DNA of 64,000 nucleotides from Flaccisagitta enflata (lineage: Eukaryota; Chaetognatha; Sagittoidea; Aphragmophora), in contig OZ231126.1 in NCBI GenBank assembly GCA_965153355.1, positions 36,270,001-36,334,000 of the forward strand. The letters are read 5' to 3'. Made by a program: the position numbers and the translations under genes. Below, piece after piece: positions 52,570 through 63,704 of the stretch. Below the pieces are notes generated by a model. That model had not been told where the DNA came from. It saw only the letters and a program-made list of their open reading frames with translations, and did no database searches. Numbering within the stretch: position 1 is the first letter of the stretch; each line of letters opens with the position of its first letter.

Positions 52570-53020
52570 AAAAACTGAACTTAATGAGCTAAGTGAGCTA
52601 GAATACTTAAAAACACCCTCACAGATGAGCAGCTATGCTCACTGACATTTTTTTTTGTATCTGCTTGCTTCAAAAATATTCATTCATTCATCACATTTGA
52701 AGTAAAAAAAAGACTGAGCTAAATGAGCTAAATGAACTGGAATGCTCAAAAGCACTCTCACAGACAAACAGCTAAGCTCATAAACATGGTCTCGTATATT
52801 TGCATGCTCAAACAAACATAGATACGCTCCTTTAATAATCCCTATTTTAAACATGATAAATCAAACAAAAATTTAATTTGGATTTTTTGTAAATAAATCT
52901 TTAAAAAAACATTACGCCAAAAAATATTTGGCGCCAAATGAAAAAAAATTAGCAATTTTACTTACCCTTTCAATTTCATCGGAGGCACAAATCGGTTGAT
53001 TGAGTTCCAAAACTTTCTCA
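52570..53020. other. Intergenic; tandem-like CTAAATGAGCTA motifs
   Basis: The sentence-like unit AATGAGCTARA...CTCACAGA..AACAGCTA recurs three times (about 52240, 52590, 52725), suggesting an old about 150-bp tandem duplication. Confidence 0.5.
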
Positions 53021-53634
53021 TAACCATGGCAAAAAAAAAAAAAGAGACAACTTATTTAGCTTATTTCTGCTGAGCTAACGATATGAAATATAAAAAATCC
53101 ATGGCCGTTTGAAAGATCTGCAAAAGATCTTTCAAATGCAACGTTGCTGGTAGTTCTAGCTTTATTCGTTTAGAAATGGCACAAAAATGAATGAAAACAT
53201 TGCCATATTCAATTTTGCGATTCAACTGTATTCAAAAGGTTTTGAAAAGAAGTAATTCACTTTGAGAAGCTCTAACTTCTAAACGGTTTGAGTTACAGAT
53301 CTGGGATTGGTCTTGAATGAAAGAAAATTCAAAAATCTTTGAAAATACCTTAAAGAAAAAGTTCAAAAATATTTTTTTTCTCTGTTTTTTATGAACTAAC
53401 AAAAAAGTACAGCTTTTTCAACTTGGCTTTTACAGTCTTGACCATCTACTCTTTATCCCTATGTCATTTCTAAACGAAAAAAGCTACAACAACCAGCATG
53501 GTCCCATTTTGAAGATCTTTTGAAGATCTTCAAAACGGTCATGGATTTTGCTATGTTTTTCTCATTGGATGAATGTGAAACATTGAAAAACAGTTTGTCT
53601 CTTTTTTTTTTTTTGCCATGGTTAAGAAAATAAA
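53021..53634. mobile_element. MITE, TAACCATGGCAAAA family, 614 bp
   Basis: Inverted ends TAACCATGGCAAAAAAAAAA and complement, followed inward by GAGACAA. An inner inverted pair GAAAGATCTGCAAAAGATC / AAGATCTTTTGAAGATCTTC. Shares end consensus with 21867-22846. Confidence 0.85.
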
Positions 53635-53719
53635 AACCATGTTTTTCTACAATATGTCAAAAAGTCGAAGACTGACTTCGACTTTTTTCCGACAATACAA
53701 GTGACCTAGGGGTTAAGAT

Positions 53720-53819
53720 GCAGTCAAACCCGCTCCAACAGACCCGCTTTTGATGGAATTCGGTCGATAACGGAAACTATTTTTTGGTCCCTTGAAATCT
53801 ATTTGAGCGGGATTTAACT
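53720..53819. mobile_element. Degraded pogo/Tc1-mariner-like MITE
   Basis: CAGTCAAACCCGCTCCAACA...TGAGCGGGATTTAACT, clearly related to 8944-9120 but shorter and with mutated ends. Confidence 0.75.
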
Positions 53820-53929
53820 TTATCGCCGCGCACGGATGGGCGTCCTACCATCCCCCTCCCTTCACACACCTACACTAAAACTACAGCAAAAGCATCCAAA
53901 ACGCTCGTTTTTTCACGTTTCAACTCGAG

Positions 53930-53946
53930 AAAGAGAGAGAGAGAGA

Positions 53947-54011
<65 letters not shown>
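53930..54011 (+). repeat. (GA)n-(CA)n compound SSR
   Basis: Short GA then about 62 bp of CA. Confidence 0.95.
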
Positions 54012-54014
<3 letters not shown>

Positions 54015-54118
54015 CACAGAGTTAGAGACAGAGACAGACAGACAATCAGACAAAGCTGACCTCAAGGCTTGCCTGTACCTAAATGACAAAAAGCAGTAAC
54101 AGTGGAATTCCCCAGCCG

Positions 54119-54359
54119 CACCTTGATCTGGGGGCTGAGAAAAACCCGAGATGAATCTAGCATGTTTCAATAGCTTAATTTACATGAAAAGCATACTTCT
54201 AGTTAACCCAGTGAGATGAAATTTTAACTGAAGCTCTGCAAAACCATTAGCTTTCTTCATGTAAAATTCATCTCACTGGGGCAACTAGAAGTATGCTTTT
54301 CATGTAATTTAAGCTATTGAGATTCATCTTGGGTTTTTCTCAGCCCCCAGATCAAGGTG
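54119..54359. mobile_element. Near-perfect palindrome, 241 bp
   Basis: Arms of about 115 bp (CACCTTGATCTGGGGGCTGA outward end, GCATACTTCTAGTTAACCCA inward) around a short AAAACCATTAGC loop. Foldback-type MITE. Confidence 0.85.
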
Positions 54360-54369
54360 AGCCGGTTCG

Positions 54370-54428
54370 TGTTGTAGATGGGTGGAAAGATAGACACAAC
54401 CTCTGATAGGGATGCGTGGATACATCTA
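54370..54428 (-). mobile_element. Family 1 5' fragment, degenerate
   Basis: Minus strand AGATGTATCCACGCATC, CCTATCAGAGGTTGTGTC. No array or 3' end. Confidence 0.5.
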
Positions 54429-54621
54429 ACAATCTTTTTGGTCGGGGAGAAAATGCGGTTGTTTCGGTTGATGGTTTGATGTAGATGGTCGTTGGCGCTG
54501 CTTTATCACCTGAGCCTCATTTCTCCCGTTAGAGCGGAAATGACCGACGATTTGTTGACACTTAACGTCCTTTCGATGTCCTTCCTCCAAAATCGAAATG
54601 TCTCTCCACTGACGACGGCGA

Positions 54622-54724
<103 letters not shown>

Positions 54725-54835
54725 GGCTCTCTCTCACTGTGGCGGAGCCCATTGCAACTTTGCTCTTTGAACTCTTTTTTTTTTCTTTCAATTCTCCGCC
54801 TCTCCAGCATCTCTACTTTTCTTTCTCCCATTTTT

Positions 54836-55574
54836 AGTCGCTGCCTAGCGACTCTATAAGAGGGTGTGTCCCTTGGTCTGTCTGAGTGAAACAGGAAAAT
54901 TTTGATGACGCGAAATCGACTGAAAAACGGATTTCTGACCATCACAGCTCCTGCCTGGCGTCAATACAGCCCCCGCCCACTCACATACAGTAGATGTCGT
55001 CTAGACTTGGAAATACGGGGGAATTCATTACAGGAAGACAAACTAACTTAAGAGACTGATATTTGGAATATAGACTAATAAAGAGATGCTTTGTTGCCCA
55101 TGGGTGTTGGTTGCTATGGATACACATTTTCATGTATTCACGCTAAAGTATCAATATTTTGAGAAAATTTTTCAGGGAACATTGTTTAAAATAAAATTTG
55201 CCACAACTTTCCCACAGTATGTTCTGTAAGAATATTGCTAGTTTAGCCATTGCTAGGGAGCGTAACTAAGTGTGACAGCCCTGTGATGCTCCCTAGCAAC
55301 CGCCAAACCAGCGATATTCTTACAGAACATACTGTGGGAAAGTTGTAGCAAATTCTATTTTAAACAATGATATTTTAGCGTAAATACATGGAAATGTATT
55401 TCCATGGCAACCAACACCCATGGGCAATAAAGCATCCTTTTATTAGTTTATATTCCAAATATCACTCTCTTAACTTTATTTGTCTTCCTTTAATGAATTC
55501 CCCCGTATTTCCAAGTCTAGACGACCCCTGCCCACCAGCAGCGACTACGGATTGGCCGTGTATCCGGCCTTGTT
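54836..55574 (+). mobile_element. Family 1 element, AGTCGCT subfamily, with nested foldback
   Basis: 5' AGTCGCTGCCTAGCGACT, CTCTATAAGAGGGTGTGTCCC; 3' CTGCCCACCA, GCAGCGACT (exact inverse of the first nine), GGCCG-TGTATC-CGGCC and TTGTT. The 530-bp palindrome at 54996-55525 interrupts it between the array and the 3' part. Confidence 0.86.
54996..55525. mobile_element. Foldback element, 530 bp, nested in family 1 copy
   Basis: Outer arms GTCGTCTAGACTTGGAAATA and complement; the arms run about 240 bp each around a centre near 55265, including CCTAGCAACCG-type blocks. Non-coding. Confidence 0.87.
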
Positions 55575-55614
55575 TATTCAGTTTCTTTCCTTCTCTTTCT
55601 TCTTTCCCTTTTTC

Positions 55615-55632
55615 TTTCTTTCTTTCTTTCTC

Positions 55633-55676
<44 letters not shown>

Positions 55677-55735
55677 TTTTCTCTCTTCCTTTCTTTCTTT
55701 CTTTTTCTTTCTTTCTTTCTCTCTTTCTTTCATTG
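55615..55735 (+). repeat. (TTTC)n microsatellite
   Basis: TTTC units with CTC and TTTT interruptions, starting about 40 bp after a family 1 3' end. Confidence 0.95.
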
Positions 55736-55935
55736 GATACTTTTTTGGTGTCCTAGCAGATACCCCAGTCTGTGACTGGCTTTGAGTCTGACGTAGGAAC
55801 CATTTAATGAATGCGATGAGCAGAGATATACAATTTGTTTTACATCAGCATAGTAAGTCATCACAGTTGTCGGGCTTGGGACCGACTCAGCTCCCTCAAA
55901 CTCCTGTGTTACCTTCATGCCCGTCCCGGATTCTC

Positions 55936-55974
55936 TTTCTTTCTTTCTTTCTTTCTCTTTTTCCTGCTTGCTTC

Positions 55975-56017
<43 letters not shown>

Positions 56018-56106
56018 TCTTTCTTTCTTTCTTTCTTACTTTCTTTCTCTCTTCCTTTCTTTCTTTCTTTTTCTCTCTTTCTTTCTTTTTCTCTCTTTCT
56101 TTCTTA

Positions 56107-56159
<53 letters not shown>

Positions 56160-56215
56160 TTTCTTTCTTTCTTTCTTTTTCTTTCTTTCTTTCTCTCTTT
56201 CTTTCTTTCTTTCTC
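55936..56215 (+). repeat. (TTTC)n/(TTGC)n compound array
   Basis: TTTC array with an internal (TTGC)n segment near 55970-56012, ending just before a family 1 5' end. Confidence 0.95.
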
Positions 56216-56258
56216 TGCTCGCTCGCTTGCTTACTTTCTCGCGTTCTTTCCTATTTTT

Positions 56259-56405
56259 AGTTGCGGACACGCAACTCTATAAGAGGCTTTGTCCGTCCGT
56301 CCGTCCGTCCGTCCGTCCGTAACCATCGAGTCGAAAAGTGGGAAAACGCATATATCCGCCCCTGCCCACCTGTCCGCAACTGATGGCCGTGTATCCGGCC
56401 TTGTT
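56259..56405 (+). mobile_element. Family 1 element, complete 147-bp reference copy
   Basis: 5' AGTTGCGGACACGCAACT, CTCTATAAGAGGCTTTGTCC, (GTCC)n, then CTGCCCACC, GTCCGCAACT (exact inverse of the first ten bases), the 3' hairpin GGCCG-TGTATC-CGGCC and TTGTT. It shows every diagnostic part in the shortest form. Confidence 0.9.
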
Positions 56406-56732
56406 TTAATTTTTATTCTCTCTTTCTTTCTCCCCTGATTTCTTCCTCTACTTCAAAATGTTATTAGATTTGTCTATGCATCCACTAGCCACTGGCTGAT
56501 CTGCCGTCCATCCATTCATCTGTCTGTTCTTCCATCCGTCCATCCCATCCATCCCGTTCATCATGTTTGAGTACGAAATGTCTGTGTAAAGATTTTTTTA
56601 TTTCACGGTGTGACGAGGTTATGAGTATGCCGTAAGGACGTCAGGACGTAAGTGCGTATGTCGTGTCCTCGTGGACGCCTCACTTTGTGATTTCATTTAC
56701 TGTTTCTCTCTTCATCATCCTCCTCCTCCTCC

Positions 56733-56814
<82 letters not shown>

Positions 56815-57326
56815 CCATGTTACATCGTTTCCTCCAAGGATGGCATCTGGTTTCTAAGCAATTGATGGTCATTTGTTGTTTGTTACTTGAATTCGGCAGT
56901 TGCCGGTAGTCGGCGCTTGACCACGATTCAAGGGCGGTGAGGACGGTGAGGAGCGCGGGAAAGAATAAAGCAAGTGTCTCATCTACTAGTAGTGCTACTG
57001 ATTTTGTTTGCCATGCTCTCCCCTTTATTTTCAGAAAAAAGTGTCTCTGACTCTGTGCGGATACTGCAATGAATTCTGCACAAACAGGCCACGGAAAAGT
57101 TCCGCTCCTTCAAAAGTTAGGTTTATCTAAACATGTACATGATAAGTACGAGTTTGTTAAGTGAGGTTTTTGAAAAATAAAGCAAACCAACCAATTAACT
57201 TCGAGTATTTCTTGAAGCCATGATCGCGTATTCACGACTTGTTTAGACGGACGCGATTAGAAAACGCATCGTTGATCATTACCGGAAAGGAGAGGGATGG
57301 GCGCAGACTGTCCAAGTCACCACACA

Positions 57327-57328
<2 letters not shown>
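56406..57328. other. Intergenic upstream of PKNOX
   Basis: Includes a (TC)n run at 56738-56812 and CATCCATC-type short repeats near 56505-56560. No gene recognised. Confidence 0.4.

Positions 57329-57421
<93 letters not shown>
57329..57421 (+). repeat. (TC)n microsatellite
   Basis: About 93 bp, ending 50 bp before a TTTTTTCACAG acceptor-like site. Confidence 0.96.
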
Positions 57422-57424
<3 letters not shown>

Positions 57425-57482
57425 TAAACTTTAACGAGTCTCATTTCTGACGTCCTCCTTTTTTTCACAGGTTTGCCCATCA

Positions 57483-57490
57483 TATAAAAG
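57483..57490 (+). promoter_or_regulatory. Candidate TATA box for PKNOX
   Basis: TATAAAAG about 170 bp upstream of the start codon; initiation would fall near 57513. An alternative is that this segment is the second, spliced part of a 5' UTR (acceptor TTTTTTCACAG at 57470). Confidence 0.4.
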
Positions 57491-57512
57491 AGAAAGACGC
57501 CGAACTTCTCGA

Positions 57513-57652
57513 GGTTGTCTTACTTCCGGCGCCGAGAAACGACGAGCACGCTAAATAGATGCCACTTTAAACAATGATAAGTTTATCTACTTTTTTAATA
57601 TGATTATCAAAAACCAAAAACATTAAAATAGACCGAAAAATACACCCGGACA
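57513..57652 (+). other. PKNOX 5' UTR with three short upstream frames
   Basis: Three ATGs precede the start (57559, 57573, 57600), each followed by an in-frame stop within ten codons, which would be expected to lower translation of the main frame. Confidence 0.5.
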
Positions 57653-58258
57653 ATGAGCACTAAAGTGAGCAAACCGCCGGTTTCGATCAGTCTCTCTGTG
57701 CCGGCAGCCACCGCTCCTCGACCACTGGCCGCCTCCATCCTGAGCACCTCCACCACCACCACCACCGGTTCTTCAGCGACGGCCGCATCTTCATCCACCA
57801 ACTCCCCCTCTTCTGCTTCCTCTTCCACCTCCATCTCCTCTTCCAACAAACTCTCTAACGAAAAATTGGGAATCTACAAACATCCATTATTTCCGCTTTT
57901 GGCGATTCTCTTCGAAAAGTGCGAGAAATGTACGATGCAGCCGGATTGTCCGGACGCCAAAACGGCTGACAAAGAAATCATCAACTTTATCAAAACCATC
58001 AACCGGAAATCGTCCACATCCTCCTCCTCCTCCTCCTCCTCCACCGCCTCGAAGCGCTATTTTACCGCCGACGAAGAACTGGATGACTTCATGACGAAAG
58101 CCGTTCAAGTTTTGAGAATTCATTTGATGGAATTGGAAAAAGTCAACGAACTTTGTCAAGACTTTTGCTCCAGATATATTCATTGTTTGAAAGGCAAGAT
58201 GCAAAGTGAAAATCTTCTCCGAGGGCCCGAAGAAAATCTTCCTTTAGGATTGTCACAG
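57653..58258 (+). CDS. PKNOX: PKNOX/Prep TALE homeobox protein, exon 1 (MEIS/PKNOX N-terminal domain)
   Basis: Residues 1-202 of a predicted 769-residue transcription factor that, by family, partners with PBX and binds TGACAG-type sites in the nucleus. The start has A at -3. Residues 10-66 are low-complexity Ser/Thr/Ala. The MEIS/PKNOX N-terminal domain spans about 74-188: IYKHPLFPLLAILFEKCE, then FTADEELDDFMTKAVQVLRIHLMELEKVNELC and DFCSRYIHCLKGKM, closely following vertebrate PKNOX rather than MEIS. A Ser-rich insert (119-133) extends the linker between the two conserved halves. The exon ends phase 0 at CACAG/GTTAGA. Confidence 0.94.
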
Positions 58259-58828
<570 letters not shown>

Positions 58829-60532
58829 GTGTTGATGCAGTCTTCGACAAGCGATTCAAACTCTTCGCTCGTTTCTACGCCTCCGCCTTATTTCGCCTCT
58901 GACTCTGGAGAACAGCAGACGCCGAAAAATGATGCGACAGCATCTTCAGTCGAGATTGACAGAGACGACCGACCTAATCCCATCGTTCAAATCATATCCA
59001 CGCCATCGCCGGCTGCAGCGGCTGCGGCTGCCGCCGTGGCTGCGACAGGCGCCGGCGCGCCGATTTTGATCAAACACGCGTCCGTGGCGCCGATCGACGG
59101 CCACGTCAGTCCACTTTCTCCCAATCCCGTCAATGTCGCCGGCGCCTCCGCCGCCGCTGGTGGAGGCGTCTCTCTCGCAGTCGCCGCAGGTGGGCAGTTC
59201 GTTTCCGGCTCCACGGTCTTTCATATGGTTCCAACCCCTCGCGGTCTCGTGGCGCAGCCTTTGACGCTGCGCCATCCTACGACAGCCGCTACGCCGACCG
59301 TGGCGTTGCCAACGAAGAAGCCGCAGCAGCAGCAGCCGCCGCCGTCGACGTCTCCAAACGAAAATATCATTTCCGGTTCAACGCCTTTGTCGAAAATTGG
59401 CGCCCCGTTGCTGGGAAATCTCCACAGCGCATCCTCTTCTGTAACATCGGCGGCGTCTCTCTTGAATTCCTCCTCCTCATCTTCTTCCTCGTCAACTTCG
59501 CAGTCGAAATTTCACGACTTGATCGCGGCCGCTTACGGATTCTCCGACAAAGACGACGACGATTCCAACGACAACAAAAATGGTGGCAACAACAATAACA
59601 ATAACAACAATAGTAAACGCGGCGTTTTACCGAAAAAAGCCACCAACGTGATGCGATCGTGGTTGTTTCAACACATAGTTCATCCATACCCGACGGAAGA
59701 CGAGAAGAAACAAATCGCCGGACAGACCAACTTGACTTTGCTGCAAGTCAACAATTGGTTCATCAACGCCCGCAGACGCATTTTACAACCAATGTTAGAC
59801 GCTTCCAATCCCGCGGAAGCCAAGCAGAAAAAGTCTAAACCGCAAAATAACTCGAAACCGAGCGCGCAGAGGTTTTGGATCCCGGAAGTTGGTGGGCGCG
59901 GCGGTCTTAGTGGTGATGGAACTGGTGGAAGAGGCGGTGGTGGTGGTGGTAGGGTCGTAGGCGGAGGAGATGAAGATGCAGGAGGAGGAGGAAATGAGGA
60001 AAATAGCGTGGACAAAACTGCTGGAGCTCGTCGGACTGATCCGACTGATGGTGATCTTCATCACGCTACAAATAACGATGGCGAAAGAATGGATCATCAT
60101 CATCATCCTAAAGACGGCCTCGACGTCGAAAATTACGACGATGAAGTCGATGATGACGATGATGTTGACGGAGAATGCGTTATGGACTTGACTGTTTGTC
60201 CAAAAGAACGGGTGCAGAAAGATGATGTTAATGACGATGATGAGGTAGAGGAAAGGGAAAGTAGGGAACTGATGGATCAGGATAGAAATGATCACGCGCG
60301 GGAGAGTGAGGAAAAAGAAAGAGAAAACAATTTCTATGGAGAAAAGGAAAGAAGTGAAGGTGGAGGAGGAGGAGGAGGTGGAGAAGAGAGAGGCGAAAGA
60401 GGCGAAAGAGGAACTGGAGATGAGCGTCTCTTGTCGATAACGTCATCGTCACCAACTTCGCCGGCAACGAGTGAAGACTCTAATACGCCGAAGGATCTCA
60501 GCGTCAGAGACGACAGAATCTCTCATCGATGA
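58829..60532 (+). CDS. PKNOX: PKNOX/Prep TALE homeobox protein, exon 2 (homeodomain and C-terminus)
   Basis: Residues 203-769, everything from the linker to the stop in one exon. [19 protein letters not shown] stretch matches the conserved linker motif of PKNOX. Residues 465-526 (59615-59800) are the TALE homeodomain: [32 protein letters not shown] (three-residue loop extension PYP) and [17 protein letters not shown] (recognition helix, WFINARRR). QRFWIPE just after matches the PKNOX QRFW motif. Unusual are the Ala, Gly, Ser, Asn and Asp/Glu homopolymer tracts and a long acidic, Gly-rich C-terminus, making it about 300 residues longer than vertebrate PKNOX1. Start of exon is uncertain by 12 bp. 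Confidence 0.95.
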   Translation: MLMQSSTSDSNSSLVSTPPPYFASDSGEQQTPKNDATASSVEIDRDDRPNPIVQIISTPSPAAAAAAAAVAATGAGAPILIKHASVAPIDGHVSPLSPNPVNVAGASAAAGGGVSLAVAAGGQFVSGSTVFHMVPTPRGLVAQPLTLRHPTTAATPTVALPTKKPQQQQPPPSTSPNENIISGSTPLSKIGAPLLGNLHSASSSVTSAASLLNSSSSSSSSSTSQSKFHDLIAAAYGFSDKDDDDSNDNKNGGNNNNNNNNSKRGVLPKKATNVMRSWLFQHIVHPYPTEDEKKQIAGQTNLTLLQVNNWFINARRRILQPMLDASNPAEAKQKKSKPQNNSKPSAQRFWIPEVGGRGGLSGDGTGGRGGGGGGRVVGGGDEDAGGGGNEENSVDKTAGARRTDPTDGDLHHATNNDGERMDHHHHPKDGLDVENYDDEVDDDDDVDGECVMDLTVCPKERVQKDDVNDDDEVEERESRELMDQDRNDHARESEEKERENNFYGEKERSEGGGGGGGGEERGERGERGTGDERLLSITSSSPTSPATSEDSNTPKDLSVRDDRISHR

Positions 60533-62214
60533 GAACTGAGAAGTTTAAAAGATTGATTGATTGATTGATTGATTGATTAATTAATTGCTTGATTGATTTG
60601 TTCATTAATTGATTGATCGATTTATTTATTGAGCAAATTATTGATTGTTTAATCGATTGATTTTCTATCGATAAAAAAAAGGATGAAGTGCTTGTTTATC
60701 TTATCTTTTTTAAACTTTCACTTGCCCATGGACTGAGTGATTTTAATTGACATCACTAAAAGGGGACTTATTTATGAATTGTATTTGTTAATTGTAGACA
60801 AAATTAGTCACTGTGTTGGAAATTTGTGGACACATTTGGTGTAAGATTCTATCGGAGCATGAAAAGGGCAATTCTTTACTTGATGCAATTGTGTTGTTCA
60901 CGTGAAAGAATTGAGTATTCACTCACTCGTATCCACTCACTCAATCGACTGATTTTTTTTTCTTCCTTTGTTAATATTCTCTATTTTTTCTGTTACTGTT
61001 ATGACACAAATTTTGCACTCGTATGTACAACGTCCACACTAGTCTGTGAAATACAGCACCGATGCACATTTCTATAAATACTTAAAGTTATGTCATTGCA
61101 TACACAGAGCATATTGGCCGAATAAGTGAGCTTTCGTACGGGTTGAAACATGTGCATATAATGTCACTGATTGATGACTATTCAATATTTGTCGAAACGT
61201 CTTGTGTCTTTGACATTATATGCACATACTTCAAGTTATTTTTTATGCCTACTGTCGTGATTAATTCATTAATGTATACATGACAAATTCGTTTGGCAAC
61301 AAAAAGCTGCCGACAGAGAGTGGGCAAATGTAAATGTCTAAATTTTTCGCCGACCGTATTGCGTTATTGTTTATTCAAATTCAAATTCATTTAGCTAGTA
61401 AAGGAAGGCAACACTGCCTGTTGACCTAGCATCAATGTAAGTCAAACATTCACCCGTTCAAAACACATCCATCAAATCACAAAGGTGATGATGATTTTCG
61501 ACCAATACAAATTGACTGGATTTGTACTGATAATTGGAGGAATCGACAAGGTCGTACTGATTCTTTATTCATTCAAAGAAAAAAATGACATTATACTCAT
61601 AGAAGGCTATCTAGACAGTTGATACTCATCTTCTACTTCTAGTTTCGGTGCAGGAAGTAAACGGAATTGAGAAAGCTTCTCTTGCCCGCCAATGAGAATG
61701 AAAAGAATCAGTCTCGTCATTAACCGAGGTTATCAAAGTGAGTAAATATTAGAGTGTAGAAAAAAAAAGGTCAGTCGGTACTCGATAATGACGTCAAAGA
61801 TCGTGTATTGGATCGTGTAAAAACCAGTTTCTGTCATGAATAAGTTTGTTTGTTATGAGATTCCAAGTATTCGTCAGGAAATTGAAAGGAATTAATGATT
61901 CATATTTTTTCCCCTTTGTACGTTATTTACCTGTTTAAGTGATTAGCAAAACCTAATTTAATTCCTACAAATCGAAGGATGATTGTGCATTTTACTAACA
62001 AAATCAATTACCGGCTTTATCAATCCGAAGTATCTAATTATCCCGTAGCTATGCAGGATTTTCAGATAGATATATCCTCTGTCTTTGCATAAAAGTAATA
62101 TAGATTTAACACGGTAACGTTTGTCATCTAGTTTGGAAGCATTGTTGTCGATTTGAGAAATGAATTTGTAAATGTGTCCAAAATGCAAAAAGACAAGCAA
62201 AAAGACTCTCTCTC
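60533..62214. other. PKNOX 3' region and intergenic DNA
   Basis: Begins with a (GATT)n run (about 60551-60590). A 16-bp perfect inverted repeat (TGTGCATATAATGTCA, 61151-61166 with 61211-61226) lies further on. No clear AATAAA near the stop codon was found. Confidence 0.5.
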
Positions 62215-62320
<106 letters not shown>

Positions 62321-62535
62321 GAAAACACCATTTAGTTTTGATTAAACTTCCATCACGATCACGCATTTTGGAATCCATTGTGGATGATTTTCTTGGAAGA
62401 TGCTTTAGAACGGTACAAAACCGGTTATCTTCCCTCTCCAGTCTCCGGAAACCCTCTGACTCAGGTAATATTCCTGGTTTTGCGTGTCGTTGGATAGCGT
62501 CAATCTGGTATTTAAAGGTTGTAGGTTTCTTTGGT

Positions 62536-62540
<5 letters not shown>

Positions 62541-62630
<90 letters not shown>
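62541..62630 (+). repeat. (GA)n microsatellite
   Basis: About 90 bp. Together with the (TC)n 230 bp upstream it could pair as a long inverted repeat. Confidence 0.96.
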
Positions 62631-62633
<3 letters not shown>

Positions 62634-62884
62634 AAGAGAAAAGATGTCCCCGTGTTGGACACTGGTTCGGAGAGAGCCGAAGAAGAGAGAAAGATCCGAT
62701 CTGATGACTTGCACAATATTGGGTACAAAAAACGGGGGCGATTGGAAAATATTCCACGCGACAACGACGATGAGGATAGAGAGAGAGAGAGAGAAATGTG
62801 TTTCTGGAATCAAAACGAACGTCAACCGAGTACAACGGAAGCGGTCTTCTCCAAAACCCGGTACTGCCCCCCTCAGAAACGATG

Positions 62885-62892
62885 TATAAATA
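62885..62892 (+). promoter_or_regulatory. Candidate TATA box for the TNF-ligand gene
   Basis: TATAAATA followed by CGGC, 184 bp upstream of the start codon. Predicted initiation near 62915, giving a 5' UTR of about 150 nt, A-rich and without ATG. Confidence 0.55.
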
Positions 62893-63068
62893 CGGCAACA
62901 AATCGAGGAGAAAGCTCAAATCATATAGCAAACCAAAAGTGAAAATAAGAAGAAAAAAAAGCGGAAAATCTTACGAGCAAAAACAAAAATCAAAATTTCA
63001 AGAGCAAAATATTCAAAATTTCAAGAGCTAACAACTTCGCATCAAGTATCCGCTTCTGAAACCGAATC

Positions 63069-63321
63069 ATGGCATTTACAATCTCCTCGCCAAAACTTTC
63101 ACTCCAAGATAACGTCGAGAAGCAAAAGCCGACGACAGTTGACGACGTCGCGAAATCACACGTCGAGATGGAGAAGGCGTCGACGTCGTCATCGAACTCA
63201 AGCCTCCGTCCGTGGATGCGCGCCCTTTTGTACGCTTTCGGCGCCGCTGCCTTCATTTCACTTTGCGTCATTGTCGTCATTCTCAAAATTCAACAAGACG
63301 GATTGAAGAAAGAATTAGAAG
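63069..63321 (+). CDS. TNF-superfamily ligand, exon 1 (cytoplasmic tail and membrane anchor)
   Basis: Type II membrane protein. ATG in strong context (A at -3, G at +4). Residues 1-50 are a hydrophilic, Ser/Lys-rich cytoplasmic tail. Residues 52-74 (ALLYAFGAAAFISLCVIVVI and on) are one hydrophobic signal-anchor, followed by KIQQDGLKKELE, the start of a stalk with possible coiled-coil character. There is no cleavable signal peptide. The exon ends in phase 1 at GAAG/GTAAGC. Identity comes from the next exon. Confidence 0.8.
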
Positions 63322-63704
63322 GTAAGCCACGTGAGTGAATTCCAAAATCTGGAAATTCGAAAAATCAGAACACTCACAAAATTAAGGTTATAAAATTTAA
63401 AATTATTCATATTTTTCTCTTCCCACCACCTCCATCCAGTAGCTTTAAGTATGTTCACAATTTGGCTTCACCACGGGAACTTAGAGATGATAGGATGTAA
63501 CTGTAAGTGTAAGCTACATCAAAATGTGTTTCAAATTATTGAACTGAATCTCGACAATTCAATCTATGAACTTTATTCCATTTTTTTTTCTTTTTGAAAT
63601 GTGTTTTACAAAAGATATGACTCGAATCTACAATCTAATGCTGTATCTTAAAAAACAAACAACCTAATAACTATTCGATGTTCCTATCTTCTTCATGTTG
63701 ACAG
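63322..63704 (+). other. TNF-ligand intron 1
   Basis: GTAAGC donor, TTGACAG acceptor, phase 1, 383 bp. AT-rich and, unlike the other two introns, free of large microsatellites. Confidence 0.8.

Noticed and set aside
58946-60295. Minus-strand frames opposite the PKNOX exon
   Set aside because: Shadows of the biased codon use on the coding strand.
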